13,323 nt of DNA, from assembly GCA_013360825.1 (NCBI GenBank), contig JABWAY010000210.1, positions 1 to 13,323 on the forward strand, read 5' to 3'. Origin of the DNA: Candidatus Brocadiia bacterium (lineage in GTDB: Bacteria > Planctomycetota > MHYJ01 > WSZJ01). Below, piece by piece: positions 1 through 7,268 of the stretch. A model generated the notes under the pieces. It was not told the DNA's origin and searched no databases. It saw only the letters and a list, made by a program, of their open reading frames with translations. The translations under genes and the position numbers were made by a program. Position 1 is the first letter of the stretch, and the number at the start of each line of letters is the position of its first letter.

Positions 1-429
1 GCGGGCTTTCCGGCCGCCAGCGCACCGCCGTGCCCCCGCCATCCCGGGAACCCCGCCGCCGCCTCCTGCGGCCGCTGCGGCGACTTCCTGTGCTCCGTCT
101 GCGTCACCGCCGTCGACGGGCTCCTCATCTGCGTCCCGTGCTTCGTCCGCAAGCGCGACCGCGGGGAACTCGTCTCCTCCCGGACAGGGTTCCAGATGCC
201 GACGATGAGCATCGCCCTGGGGATCTGCGCCATGCTCGGGAGCTGGACGATCTGCTTCGGCGTCGTCCTCGGCCCCGCCGCGATCGTCACCGGCATCATG
301 GCCCTCCGTGAAATCCGGCGCAGGCCCGCCCTTCCCGGCGAAACCGCCGCCCTCGGCGGCATCGTCACCGGCGCGATCGGCGTGGCCGAACTGGCCGCAG
401 TCTGGCTCTGGGCGGCGCTGAGGCGCTGA
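1..429 (+). CDS. Zinc-finger plus DUF4190-like membrane protein, 5' end missing
   Basis: The frame is open from base 1 and ends at TGA 427-429, so only the C-terminal 142 residues are visible. Residues 11-47 hold eight evenly spaced ligands: C11-x2-H14, C23-x2-C26, C31-x2-C34 and C44-x2-C47. This is the layout of the B-box/RING-like zinc fingers found at the N-terminus of many bacterial membrane proteins. A hydrophobic segment follows (about residues 69-95), then a basic loop (REIRRR) and a second hydrophobic segment (about 112-138). The Gly-rich pattern ending in IMALREI resembles DUF4190. The likely topology is a cytosolic zinc finger attached to two membrane helices. The function is unknown; such proteins are usually annotated as hypothetical. 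An internal ATG at 196 would omit the zinc finger and is not preferred. The neighbouring uvrA is probably a separate transcription unit. Confidence 0.7.
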   Translation, partial: AGFPAASAPPCPRHPGNPAAASCGRCGDFLCSVCVTAVDGLLICVPCFVRKRDRGELVSSRTGFQMPTMSIALGICAMLGSWTICFGVVLGPAAIVTGIMALREIRRRPALPGETAALGGIVTGAIGVAELAAVWLWAALRR

Positions 430-463
430 CCCGGGGGCACGGAGGAATCCGGCGCCCCGCCGC

Positions 464-492
464 TTGACGTCCCCGGCGCCCCGGTCGAGAGT
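464..492 (+). promoter_or_regulatory. Candidate sigma70 promoter of uvrA, implying a leaderless transcript
   Basis: TTGACG (464-469) matches the -35 consensus at 5 of 6 positions. A 17-nt spacer leads to GAGAGT (487-492), a weak -10 element with 3 of 6 matches. Transcription would start about 7 nt later, at or next to the uvrA ATG (499). No Shine-Dalgarno motif lies just before the ATG, which agrees with a leaderless mRNA. The weak -10 limits confidence. Confidence 0.45.
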
Positions 493-498
493 GGCCGC

Positions 499-3342
499 AT
501 GGAACTCGACCACATCCTGATCACCGGCGCGCGGCAGCACAATCTCAAGTCGATCGACGTCTCGATCCCGAAGAAAAAACTCGTCGTCGTCACCGGCGTC
601 TCGGGGTCCGGGAAATCCTCCCTCGCGTTCGACACCCTCTACGCCGAAGGACAGCGCCGGTACGTCGAGTCCCTCTCCTCCTACGCCCGCCAGTTCCTCG
701 GCCAGATGGAAAAACCGCTCTACGACCACATCCGCGGCATCGCCCCCACCATCTCCGTCGAACAGAAGGCCGCTTCCCGCAACCCCCGTTCCACCGTCGG
801 CACGGTCACCGAAGTCCACGACTACCTCCGCGTCCTTTTCGCCCGCGCCGGGGAACTCTCCTGCTGGAAATGCTCCCGCCCGGTCCGCCCCCAGTCGTCC
901 CAGCAGATCGTCGATGAGATCCTCCGCCTCCCGCAGGGAACCCGCGCCGTCGTCCTCGCCCCGATGGCCGAGAACCGGAAAGGCACGCACGCGGAGGCGT
1001 TCGCCGAGGCGAAGCGGAACGGGTTCGAGCGGGTCCGCGTGAACGGCGAGGTCCTCGACCTGGGGGAGAAAATCGACCTCGACAAGAAACGGAAGCACAC
1101 GATCCAGATCGTCGTCGACCGCATCACCGTGAACCCCGCTTCCCGCGGCCGGCTCTCGGAGAGCGTGGAGACGGCGCTGAAGTTCGGGAAGGGGAGCCTG
1201 ATTCTTGCGGTGGACGGAAAACCGGACGCGCTGCTGAGCGAGCACCGGTCGTGCACGCACTGCGGGCTGTCGTTTCCGGAGCTGACGCCGCAGTTCTTCT
1301 CGTTCAACTCGCCGCAGGGGATGTGCGCGGACTGCAACGGGCTCGGGACGAAGGTCGAGATGGACCCGGCGAAGATCGTCCCGGATCACGCGGTCTCGCT
1401 GGAGGACGGGGCGGTCGTGCCCTGGGGGAAGGTCACCGAGGGGCGCTCCGGGTGGGACATGGACGTGATCACGGCGGTGCTGAAACGGTTCCGCATTCCC
1501 CTCGACCGGCCGTGGTCGAAGCTGACGAAGGACCAGCAGAAGGCGGTGCTGTTCGGGACGGGGGACGAGCGGCTGGAGCTGAACTGGAAGGGGCGTCACT
1601 CGAGCGGGACGTACCGGTTCCGGTTCGAGGGGGTCGTGAACAAGATGCTGCGGAAGCTGAAGGAAAGTTCGTCGGAGGCGGTGAAGCGGTGGGCGTCGCA
1701 GTTCATGAGCGACCGGATCTGCCCGACCTGCGGCGGGGCGCGGCTGAGGCGGGAGGCGGGGGGGGTGAAGGTCGGCGGCCTGTCCCTGGCGGAGTTGTGC
1801 GCGCTGACGATCCGGGAGGCGCACGACCTGCTCGGGGGGCTGAAGCTGGACGGGAACCGCGCGGCGATCGCCGCGGAGATTCTCAAGGAGATCCGGGGGC
1901 GGTTGGGGTTCCTGCTGGACGTCGGGTTGAGCTACCTCTCGCTCGACCGGCTTGCGCCGACGCTTTCGGGCGGCGAGTCGCAGCGGATCCGGCTGGCGTC
2001 GCAGATCGGGAGCGAGCTGACCGGGGTGATCTACATCCTGGACGAGCCGTCGATCGGCCTGCACCAGCGCGACAATGCGAAGCTGATCGGGGCGCTGAAG
2101 AAGCTGCGCGACATCGGGAACTCGGTGATCGTCGTCGAGCACGACCGCGAGATGATGGAGGCGGCCGACTGGCTGCTGGACTTCGGCCCCGGCGCCGGGC
2201 GCCACGGCGGACGCCTCGTCGCGGCGGGGACGCCGGCGGAGTTCGGCCGCGCGGCGGACTCGCTGACCGCGCAGTATCTCTCAGGCCGCAGGGAGATCGA
2301 GATCCCCGCGGCGCGCCGCCCGGGGAACGGGAAGGCGATCCGGGTCGTCGGCGCGCGCGAGAACAACCTCAAGAAGGTCGACGTGACCTTCCCGCTCGGC
2401 CGGTTCGTCTGCGTCACCGGCGTCTCCGGCGCGGGGAAGTCCACCCTGGTCAACCAGATCCTCCTCCCCGCGGCCTCCAACGCCGTCAACGGCTCCGACC
2501 TGACCGTCGGCGCCCACGGAGGGATCAAGGGGACCGAGCATGTCGACAAGGTCGTCGACATCGATCAGTCCCCGATCGGACGCACCCCGCGCTCGAACCC
2601 CGCCACCTACACCAAGGCCTTCGACCCGATCCGCGACTTCTTCGCGCTCCTCCCCGAATCCAAAGTCCGCGGCTTCCAGCCCGGCCGGTTCTCCTTCAAC
2701 GTCAGGGGCGGTCGCTGCGAGTCCTGCCAGGGGGACGGGATGAAGACCGTCGAAATGCACTTTCTCGCCGACGTCTTCGTCCCCTGCGAAGTCTGCAACG
2801 GAAAACGCTTCAACGACGCCACGCTCGAGGTGAAGTTCCGCGGGAAGTCGATCGCGGACATCCTGGAGACGACCGTGGAGGAGGCGCTGCTCCTGTTCGC
2901 GAACCACCCGGAGATCTCGCGGACGCTGCAGACGCTGGCGGACGTCGGGCTCGGGTACATCCAGCTCGGGCAGCCGTCGCCGACGCTGTCGGGCGGGGAG
3001 GCGCAGCGGGTGAAGCTGTCGCGGGAGCTGGCGAAGCGTTCGACGGGGCGGACGCTGTACGTGCTGGACGAGCCGACGACGGGGCTGCATTTCGAGGACA
3101 TCCGGACACTCCTGCGGGTGCTGAACATCCTGGCGGACGCGGGGAACACGGTGGTGGTGATCGAGCACAATCTCGATGTGATCAAGACGGCGGACTGGGT
3201 GATCGACCTCGGGCCGGAGGGGGGCGGCGGGGGCGGGAAGGTGATCGCGGAGGGGACGCCGGAGCAGGTCGCGGCGGTGAAGGCGAGCTGGACCGGGCGG
3301 TACCTCGCGGCGGCGCTGAGCGGGGCTGCCGCGGCGGTCTGA
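499..3342 (+). CDS. uvrA: Excinuclease ABC subunit A (UvrA)
   Basis: UvrA is the damage-sensing ATPase of nucleotide excision repair. It dimerises, binds distorted DNA with UvrB and hands the lesion over. At 947 aa it has the usual family length. Both ABC modules are intact: Walker A GVSGSGKSS (33-41) and GVSGAGKST (641-649); signatures LSGGESQ (489-495) and LSGGEAQ (830-836); Walker B Asp at 515 (ILDEPSIGLH) and 857 (VLDEPTTGLH). Zinc ligands are visible as C122/C125, as C252/C255 with C276/C279, and in the C-terminal module as C740/C743 with C763/C766. The start at 499 gives the family N-terminus (LITGARQHNLKSID). No SD precedes it, so it may be leaderless. Leucine codons switch between CTC-rich (499-1000, 2380-2830) and CTG-rich (1190-2170, 2830-3340) stretches within this single gene. 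It converges on the minus-strand zinc-ribbon gene. Confidence 0.98.
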   Translation: MELDHILITGARQHNLKSIDVSIPKKKLVVVTGVSGSGKSSLAFDTLYAEGQRRYVESLSSYARQFLGQMEKPLYDHIRGIAPTISVEQKAASRNPRSTVGTVTEVHDYLRVLFARAGELSCWKCSRPVRPQSSQQIVDEILRLPQGTRAVVLAPMAENRKGTHAEAFAEAKRNGFERVRVNGEVLDLGEKIDLDKKRKHTIQIVVDRITVNPASRGRLSESVETALKFGKGSLILAVDGKPDALLSEHRSCTHCGLSFPELTPQFFSFNSPQGMCADCNGLGTKVEMDPAKIVPDHAVSLEDGAVVPWGKVTEGRSGWDMDVITAVLKRFRIPLDRPWSKLTKDQQKAVLFGTGDERLELNWKGRHSSGTYRFRFEGVVNKMLRKLKESSSEAVKRWASQFMSDRICPTCGGARLRREAGGVKVGGLSLAELCALTIREAHDLLGGLKLDGNRAAIAAEILKEIRGRLGFLLDVGLSYLSLDRLAPTLSGGESQRIRLASQIGSELTGVIYILDEPSIGLHQRDNAKLIGALKKLRDIGNSVIVVEHDREMMEAADWLLDFGPGAGRHGGRLVAAGTPAEFGRAADSLTAQYLSGRREIEIPAARRPGNGKAIRVVGARENNLKKVDVTFPLGRFVCVTGVSGAGKSTLVNQILLPAASNAVNGSDLTVGAHGGIKGTEHVDKVVDIDQSPIGRTPRSNPATYTKAFDPIRDFFALLPESKVRGFQPGRFSFNVRGGRCESCQGDGMKTVEMHFLADVFVPCEVCNGKRFNDATLEVKFRGKSIADILETTVEEALLLFANHPEISRTLQTLADVGLGYIQLGQPSPTLSGGEAQRVKLSRELAKRSTGRTLYVLDEPTTGLHFEDIRTLLRVLNILADAGNTVVVIEHNLDVIKTADWVIDLGPEGGGGGGKVIAEGTPEQVAAVKASWTGRYLAAALSGAAAAV

Positions 3343-3358
3343 GGGGCCGCCGGACCGC
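3334..3358. terminator. Hairpin between convergent uvrA and zinc-ribbon gene
   Basis: GCGGTCTG (3334-3341) pairs with CGGACCGC (3351-3358), giving 8 bp with one G-U pair on the plus strand and a 9-nt loop. The uvrA stop (3340-3342) lies in the hairpin and the opposing gene's stop is at 3361-3363. No T-tract follows on either strand, so it is not a classical intrinsic terminator. It could still act on both converging transcripts. Confidence 0.4.
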
Positions 3359-3360
3359 GC

Positions 3361-3660
3361 TCAGTCCATGAACAGGGACCAGAACCGGTAGCGGGCGCCG
3401 TGCTGGCGCCCTGCCTCCCGTGCGAGGCGGACGGCCATGTGCCTGGAGGACGCGGCTCCCGCCCGGATCGCGCGGCAGATGGCGTCCAGTTCCCCGTTGT
3501 CCAGCCAGATCCCATGCTCCGGACAGACGTCCACGGTCACCTTGCCCTTCCCCTCCACCTGCATCGTCCGTCCGCAGACCGGGCAGGGAACGCGGCCGGG
3601 GCGCACGCCGTCGATCGGAACGACGGTTTCAGGGCCGGGGGGACGTCGTTTCGGGGGCAC
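3361..3660 (-). CDS. Small TFIIB-type zinc-ribbon protein (zf-TFIIB family)
   Basis: This 99-aa protein starts at GTG 3660-3658. The start is set by a perfect AAGGAG SD at 3672-3667 with a 6-nt spacer; the open frame runs further upstream without comparable support. Residues 26-58 carry C26-P-V-C29, then C46-P-E-H49, then GIWLDNGEL. This matches the bacterial zf-TFIIB domain, in which a zinc ribbon is followed by the W-L-D-x-G-E-L signature. The fourth ligand here is His instead of the more usual Cys. The N-terminus is Pro/Arg-rich and the C-terminus is basic and helical, with no membrane segment or signal peptide. The function of the family is unknown; a role in nucleic-acid or protein binding is only inferred. 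It is monocistronic and divergent from the 3854 gene. A sigma54-like site lies upstream. Confidence 0.85.
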   Translation of the reverse strand: MPPKRRPPGPETVVPIDGVRPGRVPCPVCGRTMQVEGKGKVTVDVCPEHGIWLDNGELDAICRAIRAGAASSRHMAVRLAREAGRQHGARYRFWSLFMD

Positions 3661-3696
3661 GGGCGGCTCCTTGGCGCAGGGGGTCGGAGGGGAATG

Positions 3697-3712
3697 CGCA
3701 GAAAGCGTGCCA
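3697..3712 (-). promoter_or_regulatory. Possible sigma54 (-24/-12) promoter of the zinc-ribbon gene
   Basis: The minus strand from 3712 reads TGGCACG, four bases (CTTT), then CTGCG. The GG and GC dinucleotides are exactly 10 nt apart, as in sigma54 promoters (TGGCACG-N4-TTGCW). The predicted start near 3686 leaves a leader of about 25 nt holding the AAGGAG SD. The -12 element is imperfect and the sequence is GC-rich, so a chance match is possible. Confidence 0.3.
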
Positions 3713-3839
3713 GGCCCGGATCGCGGGCACGGCGGATTCGGCGCACGGCGCGCGCAGTCCCGCACGGCCGCTGTGCGCCGATGCACATCCCCGACCCGGT
3801 GCCGCGTGATTTCCCTCCCCCCGCCCATCGCCGACCGGC

Positions 3840-3845
3840 TACCAT
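3840..3845 (+). promoter_or_regulatory. Candidate -10 element for the 3854-7126 unit
   Basis: TACCAT matches TATAAT at 4 of 6 positions and ends 8 nt before the ATG at 3854, which would make the transcript essentially leaderless. No SD lies upstream of that ATG. No convincing -35 is seen near 3817-3822, which is a run of C, so this is weak evidence. The rest of 3661-3853 holds no gene. Confidence 0.3.
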
Positions 3846-3853
3846 CCGTCGCC

Positions 3854-4288
3854 ATGCTTCCCGACTCCGTCAAGAAACGTGACCTCCTCGGCGCCGTGCA
3901 CAAGACCCCGCCGGATTTCTCCGCCTACGGTGAGGAATTCCTCCGCGAGGGACACCTGGCGGACGCGGCCGAATTCTTCGCCCGGGCGAAAAACCAGGAG
4001 AAACTCAAAGAGATCCTCAGAATCGCGCTTCGCGAAGGCGATGCCGGACTGGTCGGACGGGTCGGCGCCTGGGCTCCTGACCTGGTGACGGCCGACACCT
4101 GGCGCGAGTGCGCCCTGGAAGCTCTTCGCCTCGAGAAGTTCTCCTTCGCCCGGCAGGCCTGGGAGAAGGCCGGCGACCCTGCGAAGGCCGCGGAAGCCCA
4201 CGAACGCGTCCTCCGGATCCTCGGTTACACCCCCATGAAAGCCGCCACCGATGAAACCAGCACTTCAGGAAATACTCAGTTCGCTTAA
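3854..4288 (+). CDS. Alpha-helical-repeat-like protein preceding tldD, function unknown
   Basis: This is a 144-aa soluble protein that I cannot assign to a named family. It is rich in Ala, Glu, Leu and Arg and appears almost wholly helical. Short TPR/HAT-like units recur: YGEEFLREGHLADAAEFFARA (about residues 20-40), the helix pair around LKEILRIALREGD, and FSFARQAWEKAGDPAKAAEA (about 97-116). The A-x-x-x-F-x-x-A and G-D-x-x-K-A-x-E-A patterns suggest tetratricopeptide-like folding, hence protein or peptide binding. There is no signal peptide, membrane segment or catalytic motif. ATG 3854 is preferred because a -10-like TACCAT precedes it; an in-frame GTG at 3806 has no SD. The last 38 nt overlap tldD in another frame, which indicates translational coupling. 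A role as adaptor or partner of the TldD/TldE peptidase is inference from context. Confidence 0.75.
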   Translation: MLPDSVKKRDLLGAVHKTPPDFSAYGEEFLREGHLADAAEFFARAKNQEKLKEILRIALREGDAGLVGRVGAWAPDLVTADTWRECALEALRLEKFSFARQAWEKAGDPAKAAEAHERVLRILGYTPMKAATDETSTSGNTQFA

Positions 4289-5684
4289 GCGGAAGAAAGT
4301 CGACTACGCCGACGCGCGGTACGTGGACGCGATGGACGAGACGCTCGGCGCGCGGGACGGTGTCCTGGAGGTGAACACCCGCGGGCGGTCGCGCGGGATC
4401 GGGGTGCGGGTGCTGTGGAAGGGATCCTGGGGATTCGCGTCGACCGGAGACCTGACGGATCTCGCCGTCGGCGACCGGGCGCTGGCGGTTGCGCAGGCCA
4501 CGGCCCACGCCTCGGCGCCGGTCGCGCGGCTGGCGGAAGTCGAGCCCGCGCAGGCGACCTGGCGGACGCCGGTGGGGAAGGATCCCTTCGCGGTCCCGCT
4601 GGAGAAGAAGGTGGCGCTGCTGGCATCGGTCTCGGCCGCGCTGAAGAAGGGCAAGCGGATCCAGGCGGGGGACGCGAGCTACAGCGCGTACAAGACGCGG
4701 AAGATTTTCGCCTCGACCGAGGGGGCCCTGATCGAGCAGGAGATCACGGAGTGCGGCGGCGGGATGACCGCGACGGCGGCCGGCAACGGCACGATGCAGG
4801 CGCGGAGCTATCCGAGCTCCCACCGCGGCGACTTCGTGACGGGGGGATGGGAGCATGTCGAGTCCATGAAGCTCGCGGACAGCGTCGAACGCGTCCGCGA
4901 CGAGGCGGCCCAGCTCCTGGACGCACCCGATCTGCCCGAAGGAACCTATGACCTGATCCTGCGCGGCCCGCAGCTGGCACTGCAGATCCACGAGTCCTGC
5001 GGCCACCCGATCGAGCTCGACCGCGTCCTCGGAACCGAGCAGTCCCTCGCGGGCGGCTCCTTCCTCCAGCCCGACAAGCTCGGCCGCTTCAGGTACGGCA
5101 GCGGCTACGTGACGATCACGCTCGACGGGACGATCCAGGGGGGGCTGGGAAGTTACGGATACGACGACGAAGGAGTGCCGACGTCCCGCCAGACCGTGAT
5201 CGACGGCGGGGTCTTCACCGGGTATCTGACCAGCCGGGAGACGGCGGCGAAGATGAAGCTGAAGCTGAACGGCGCGATGCGCGCGGACTCGTGGTCGCGC
5301 ATCCCGCTGATCCGCATGATGAACATCTCGCTGGAGCCGGGGACGTGGGAGGAGGACGAACTCCTCGCGGACTCGGAGGGGGCGATCCTGATGGACGTGA
5401 ACAAGTCCTGGTCGATCGACGACCGGCGGCTCAACTTCCAGTTCGGCTGCGAGGCCGCCTGGCAGATCCGGCGCGGGAAACGGGCGAAGCTGTTCCGGAA
5501 CCCGATGTACAGCGGGATGACGCCGCAGTTCTGGGGGTCGTGCGACGCGGTCTGCTCCCGGCCCCACTGGCGGGTCTGGGGCGTGCCGAACTGCGGGAAG
5601 GGAATTCCTGGCCAGACGGCGCGCGTCGGCCACGGCGGCGCCCCCGCGCGATTCCGCAAGGTGAAGATGGGAGCGAGCCGATGA
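4251..5684 (+). CDS. tldD: TldD-type metallopeptidase subunit
   Basis: TldD is the zinc-bearing subunit of the TldD/TldE peptidase. In enterobacteria this enzyme cleaves leader peptides of modified peptides such as microcin B17 and acts on unfolded peptides. This 477-aa protein has the diagnostic HExxxH metal motif H247-E248-S-C-G-H252 followed by D256. It also has the conserved C-terminal Cys, C448, in NCGKGIP, followed by the VGHGGAPARF segment typical of the family. The N-terminal domain (about 15-200) has the usual DYADARY opening and a GIGVRV strand. The length is normal. The start overlaps the upstream gene by 38 nt with no clear SD, so initiation is probably coupled. The stop overlaps the next ATG (ATGA). 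The HESCGHPIELDRVLG variant differs from the E. coli HEAVGH form and resembles the TldD2-like subgroup seen in archaea and many environmental bacteria. Confidence 0.95.
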   Translation: MKPALQEILSSLKRKKVDYADARYVDAMDETLGARDGVLEVNTRGRSRGIGVRVLWKGSWGFASTGDLTDLAVGDRALAVAQATAHASAPVARLAEVEPAQATWRTPVGKDPFAVPLEKKVALLASVSAALKKGKRIQAGDASYSAYKTRKIFASTEGALIEQEITECGGGMTATAAGNGTMQARSYPSSHRGDFVTGGWEHVESMKLADSVERVRDEAAQLLDAPDLPEGTYDLILRGPQLALQIHESCGHPIELDRVLGTEQSLAGGSFLQPDKLGRFRYGSGYVTITLDGTIQGGLGSYGYDDEGVPTSRQTVIDGGVFTGYLTSRETAAKMKLKLNGAMRADSWSRIPLIRMMNISLEPGTWEEDELLADSEGAILMDVNKSWSIDDRRLNFQFGCEAAWQIRRGKRAKLFRNPMYSGMTPQFWGSCDAVCSRPHWRVWGVPNCGKGIPGQTARVGHGGAPARFRKVKMGASR

Positions 5685-7126
5685 GCGTGATCCGGAAGGT
5701 GAAGAAGAAGGCGGCGAAGGTGCCGGCGAAGAAGGCGGCCGGGGGGGCGAAGGCTCCCGCCGTGGCGGTCAACGGCGTTTCCCGCGACGCAGTCCTCTCC
5801 GCCCTGCGCGCCGGGATCCGCGCCGCCGGCGGCGACGTGGAACTCCTGTTCATCGGCCTCCACACCGGAACCACCCGGTTCGCCGCCAGCGGCATCCACC
5901 AGAACATGATGGAGACCGACCTGACCGTCACCGCACGCGTCGCCGTCGGCAGGAAGCTCGGCGTCGCCACGCTCAACTCGCTCTCCAGGGGCGACATCCT
6001 CTCGGCCATCCGGCAGGCGCGCGAGTCCGCGAAATGCGCCCAGCCGCTCAGGGAGTTCGAGGGCTTCGCCGGCCGCCAGACTTACGGACCCGCCCCGCTT
6101 CCCGACCCGGGGATCGTCCGCCAGGATCCCGCCGACCGCGCCGCCGCCCTCGTGCCGCTGTTCGCCACCGCCGGCCGGTCGAAGACCGAGCTTCACGGGG
6201 CGCTGCTGGCGCGCTGGACGCAGATGGGGGTCGTGAATTCGAACGGGCTGGAAGCCTGGCACGAGGGGACGATGGCCGACGCCCAGTTCATCGCGATGGA
6301 CCCGGGTGGCGGGGGCAGCGGTTACGCGGCGGACGCCGGGCGGGGCTGGGGGGCGCTGGATCTCCCGACGCTGGCGGAGACGGCGGTGAAGAAGTGTGTC
6401 CTGAGTCGCCACCCGAGGGATCTCGATCCCGGGGTGTACGAGGTCATCCTCGAGCCCGCGGCGGTGGCGGAGATTTTCGCGTGGCTTCCCTGGATTGCGT
6501 TTTCCGGGCGCTCGGTGGAGGACGGGGCGTCGTTCCTGAAGGACAAGTTCGGGACGCAGATCGCGACCGATCCGGTCACGATCTACGACGACGGGCTGGA
6601 CGCGGAGGGGCTGCCGCTGCCGTTCGATTTCGAGGGGAGGGCAAAGAAGGCGGTCTACTTCGTGGACAAGGGGGTTGCGCGCGAGGTGGTGCACGACGTC
6701 GTGAGTGCCGCACGCGCGAAGTCCCGGCCGACCGGGCACGCCCCGTTCCCGGGGATGGCCCCGGCGGGGGCGGCGATGAACCTGTTCGTGGCGTCGGGGA
6801 TGTCGAGCGTGGAGGAGATGATCGCGCAGACGCGGCGCGGCGTGCTCGTGACGCGGTTCCACTATCTGAACGGCCTGCTCAATCCGCCGGTCGCGATGTT
6901 CACGGGGATGACGCGGGACGGCGCGTACTGGGTGGAGGACGGGAAGGTGCGCCACCCGATCCGGAACATGCGCTGGACGAATTCGATCGCGCGGGCGCTG
7001 CAGTGCGTCGAGCTGGTCGGGCGGGACCGGGTGGTGACGCCGAATTCGTGGAGTCCGTTCGGGTCGGCGACGGTGCCGGCGCTGAAGCTCCGGGAGTGGC
7101 AGTTCGATTCGAAGACGGAGTTCTAA
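5681..7126 (+). CDS. pmbA: TldE/PmbA-family peptidase subunit with a Lys/Ala-rich N-terminal tail
   Basis: This is the partner subunit of TldD, a paralogue that lacks the HExxxH zinc motif; none is present here. ATG 5681 overlaps the tldD stop as ATGA, and GGGAG (5669-5673) sits 7 nt upstream. The protein is 481 aa, slightly longer than typical because of residues 1-30, which are Lys/Ala-rich (KVKKKAAKVPAKKAAGG) like histone-H1 or HU tails. The fold then follows the family: GTTRFAASGIHQNMMETD near the start, a central GGGGSG segment, YEVILEPAAVAEI, DPVTIYDDG, and a C-terminal part with GMTRDGAYWVEDGK and FGSATVPALKLRE. Together with TldD it should form a heterodimer that encloses the active site. 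The basic tail is not part of the usual subunit and may bind nucleic acid or membranes. It ends in a hairpin (7117-7134). Confidence 0.93.
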   Translation: MSVIRKVKKKAAKVPAKKAAGGAKAPAVAVNGVSRDAVLSALRAGIRAAGGDVELLFIGLHTGTTRFAASGIHQNMMETDLTVTARVAVGRKLGVATLNSLSRGDILSAIRQARESAKCAQPLREFEGFAGRQTYGPAPLPDPGIVRQDPADRAAALVPLFATAGRSKTELHGALLARWTQMGVVNSNGLEAWHEGTMADAQFIAMDPGGGGSGYAADAGRGWGALDLPTLAETAVKKCVLSRHPRDLDPGVYEVILEPAAVAEIFAWLPWIAFSGRSVEDGASFLKDKFGTQIATDPVTIYDDGLDAEGLPLPFDFEGRAKKAVYFVDKGVAREVVHDVVSAARAKSRPTGHAPFPGMAPAGAAMNLFVASGMSSVEEMIAQTRRGVLVTRFHYLNGLLNPPVAMFTGMTRDGAYWVEDGKVRHPIRNMRWTNSIARALQCVELVGRDRVVTPNSWSPFGSATVPALKLREWQFDSKTEF

Positions 7127-7134
7127 GTAACTCC
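7117..7134 (+). terminator. Hairpin enclosing the pmbA stop codon
   Basis: GGAGTT (7117-7122) and AACTCC (7129-7134) are perfect inverted repeats. The 6-nt loop (CTAAGT) contains the TAA stop (7124-7126). No T-tract follows. It is a weak terminator candidate at the end of the tldDE unit, or a structure affecting mRNA stability. Confidence 0.35.
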
Positions 7135-7195
7135 ACGATGCTCTTGTGCCATCCATCCTCGCGTCTTTCAACGTCCTGCGGCGTCGTCGATCCTC

Positions 7196-7217
7196 ATCGA
7201 TGTTCACCGACATCGAT
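7196..7217. repeat. Inverted repeat in the convergent gap after pmbA
   Basis: ATCGATGT (7196-7203) and ACATCGAT (7210-7217) form an 8-bp stem with a 6-nt loop (TCACCG). The flanks are AT-richer than the rest of the window. It lies in the 141-nt gap between the pmbA and transglutaminase-like gene ends, where a bidirectional terminator or an operator could sit. The gap holds no gene. Confidence 0.4.
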
Positions 7218-7241
7218 TCAATTTCATCGTGGAGCTGCTCA

Positions 7242-7268
7242 GGCGGGGCCGGGACAGGTTTCCCCGCT
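7242..7268 (-). terminator. GC hairpin just after the transglutaminase-like gene
   Basis: GCGGGG (7243-7248) pairs with CCCCGC (7262-7267), with an outer G-T wobble and a 13-nt loop. On the minus strand the hairpin starts at the last base of the stop codon (7270-7268). No T-tract follows. It is a possible 3' end for the rtcA-SPFH-transglutaminase-like transcript. Confidence 0.3.

Noticed and set aside
2281..3168. Long antisense open frames over uvrA (also 1251-3371 plus, 2607-3515 minus)
   Set aside because: They are low-complexity Arg/Pro/Ala/Gly-rich translations in the shadow of uvrA, produced by extreme GC content and the G/C-biased third positions. No SD or family motif.
4017..7213. Long minus-strand frames opposite tldD and pmbA (538 and 686 aa)
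   Set aside because: Arg/His/Pro-rich composition with no recognisable domain; the plus strand carries clear TldD and TldE motifs.
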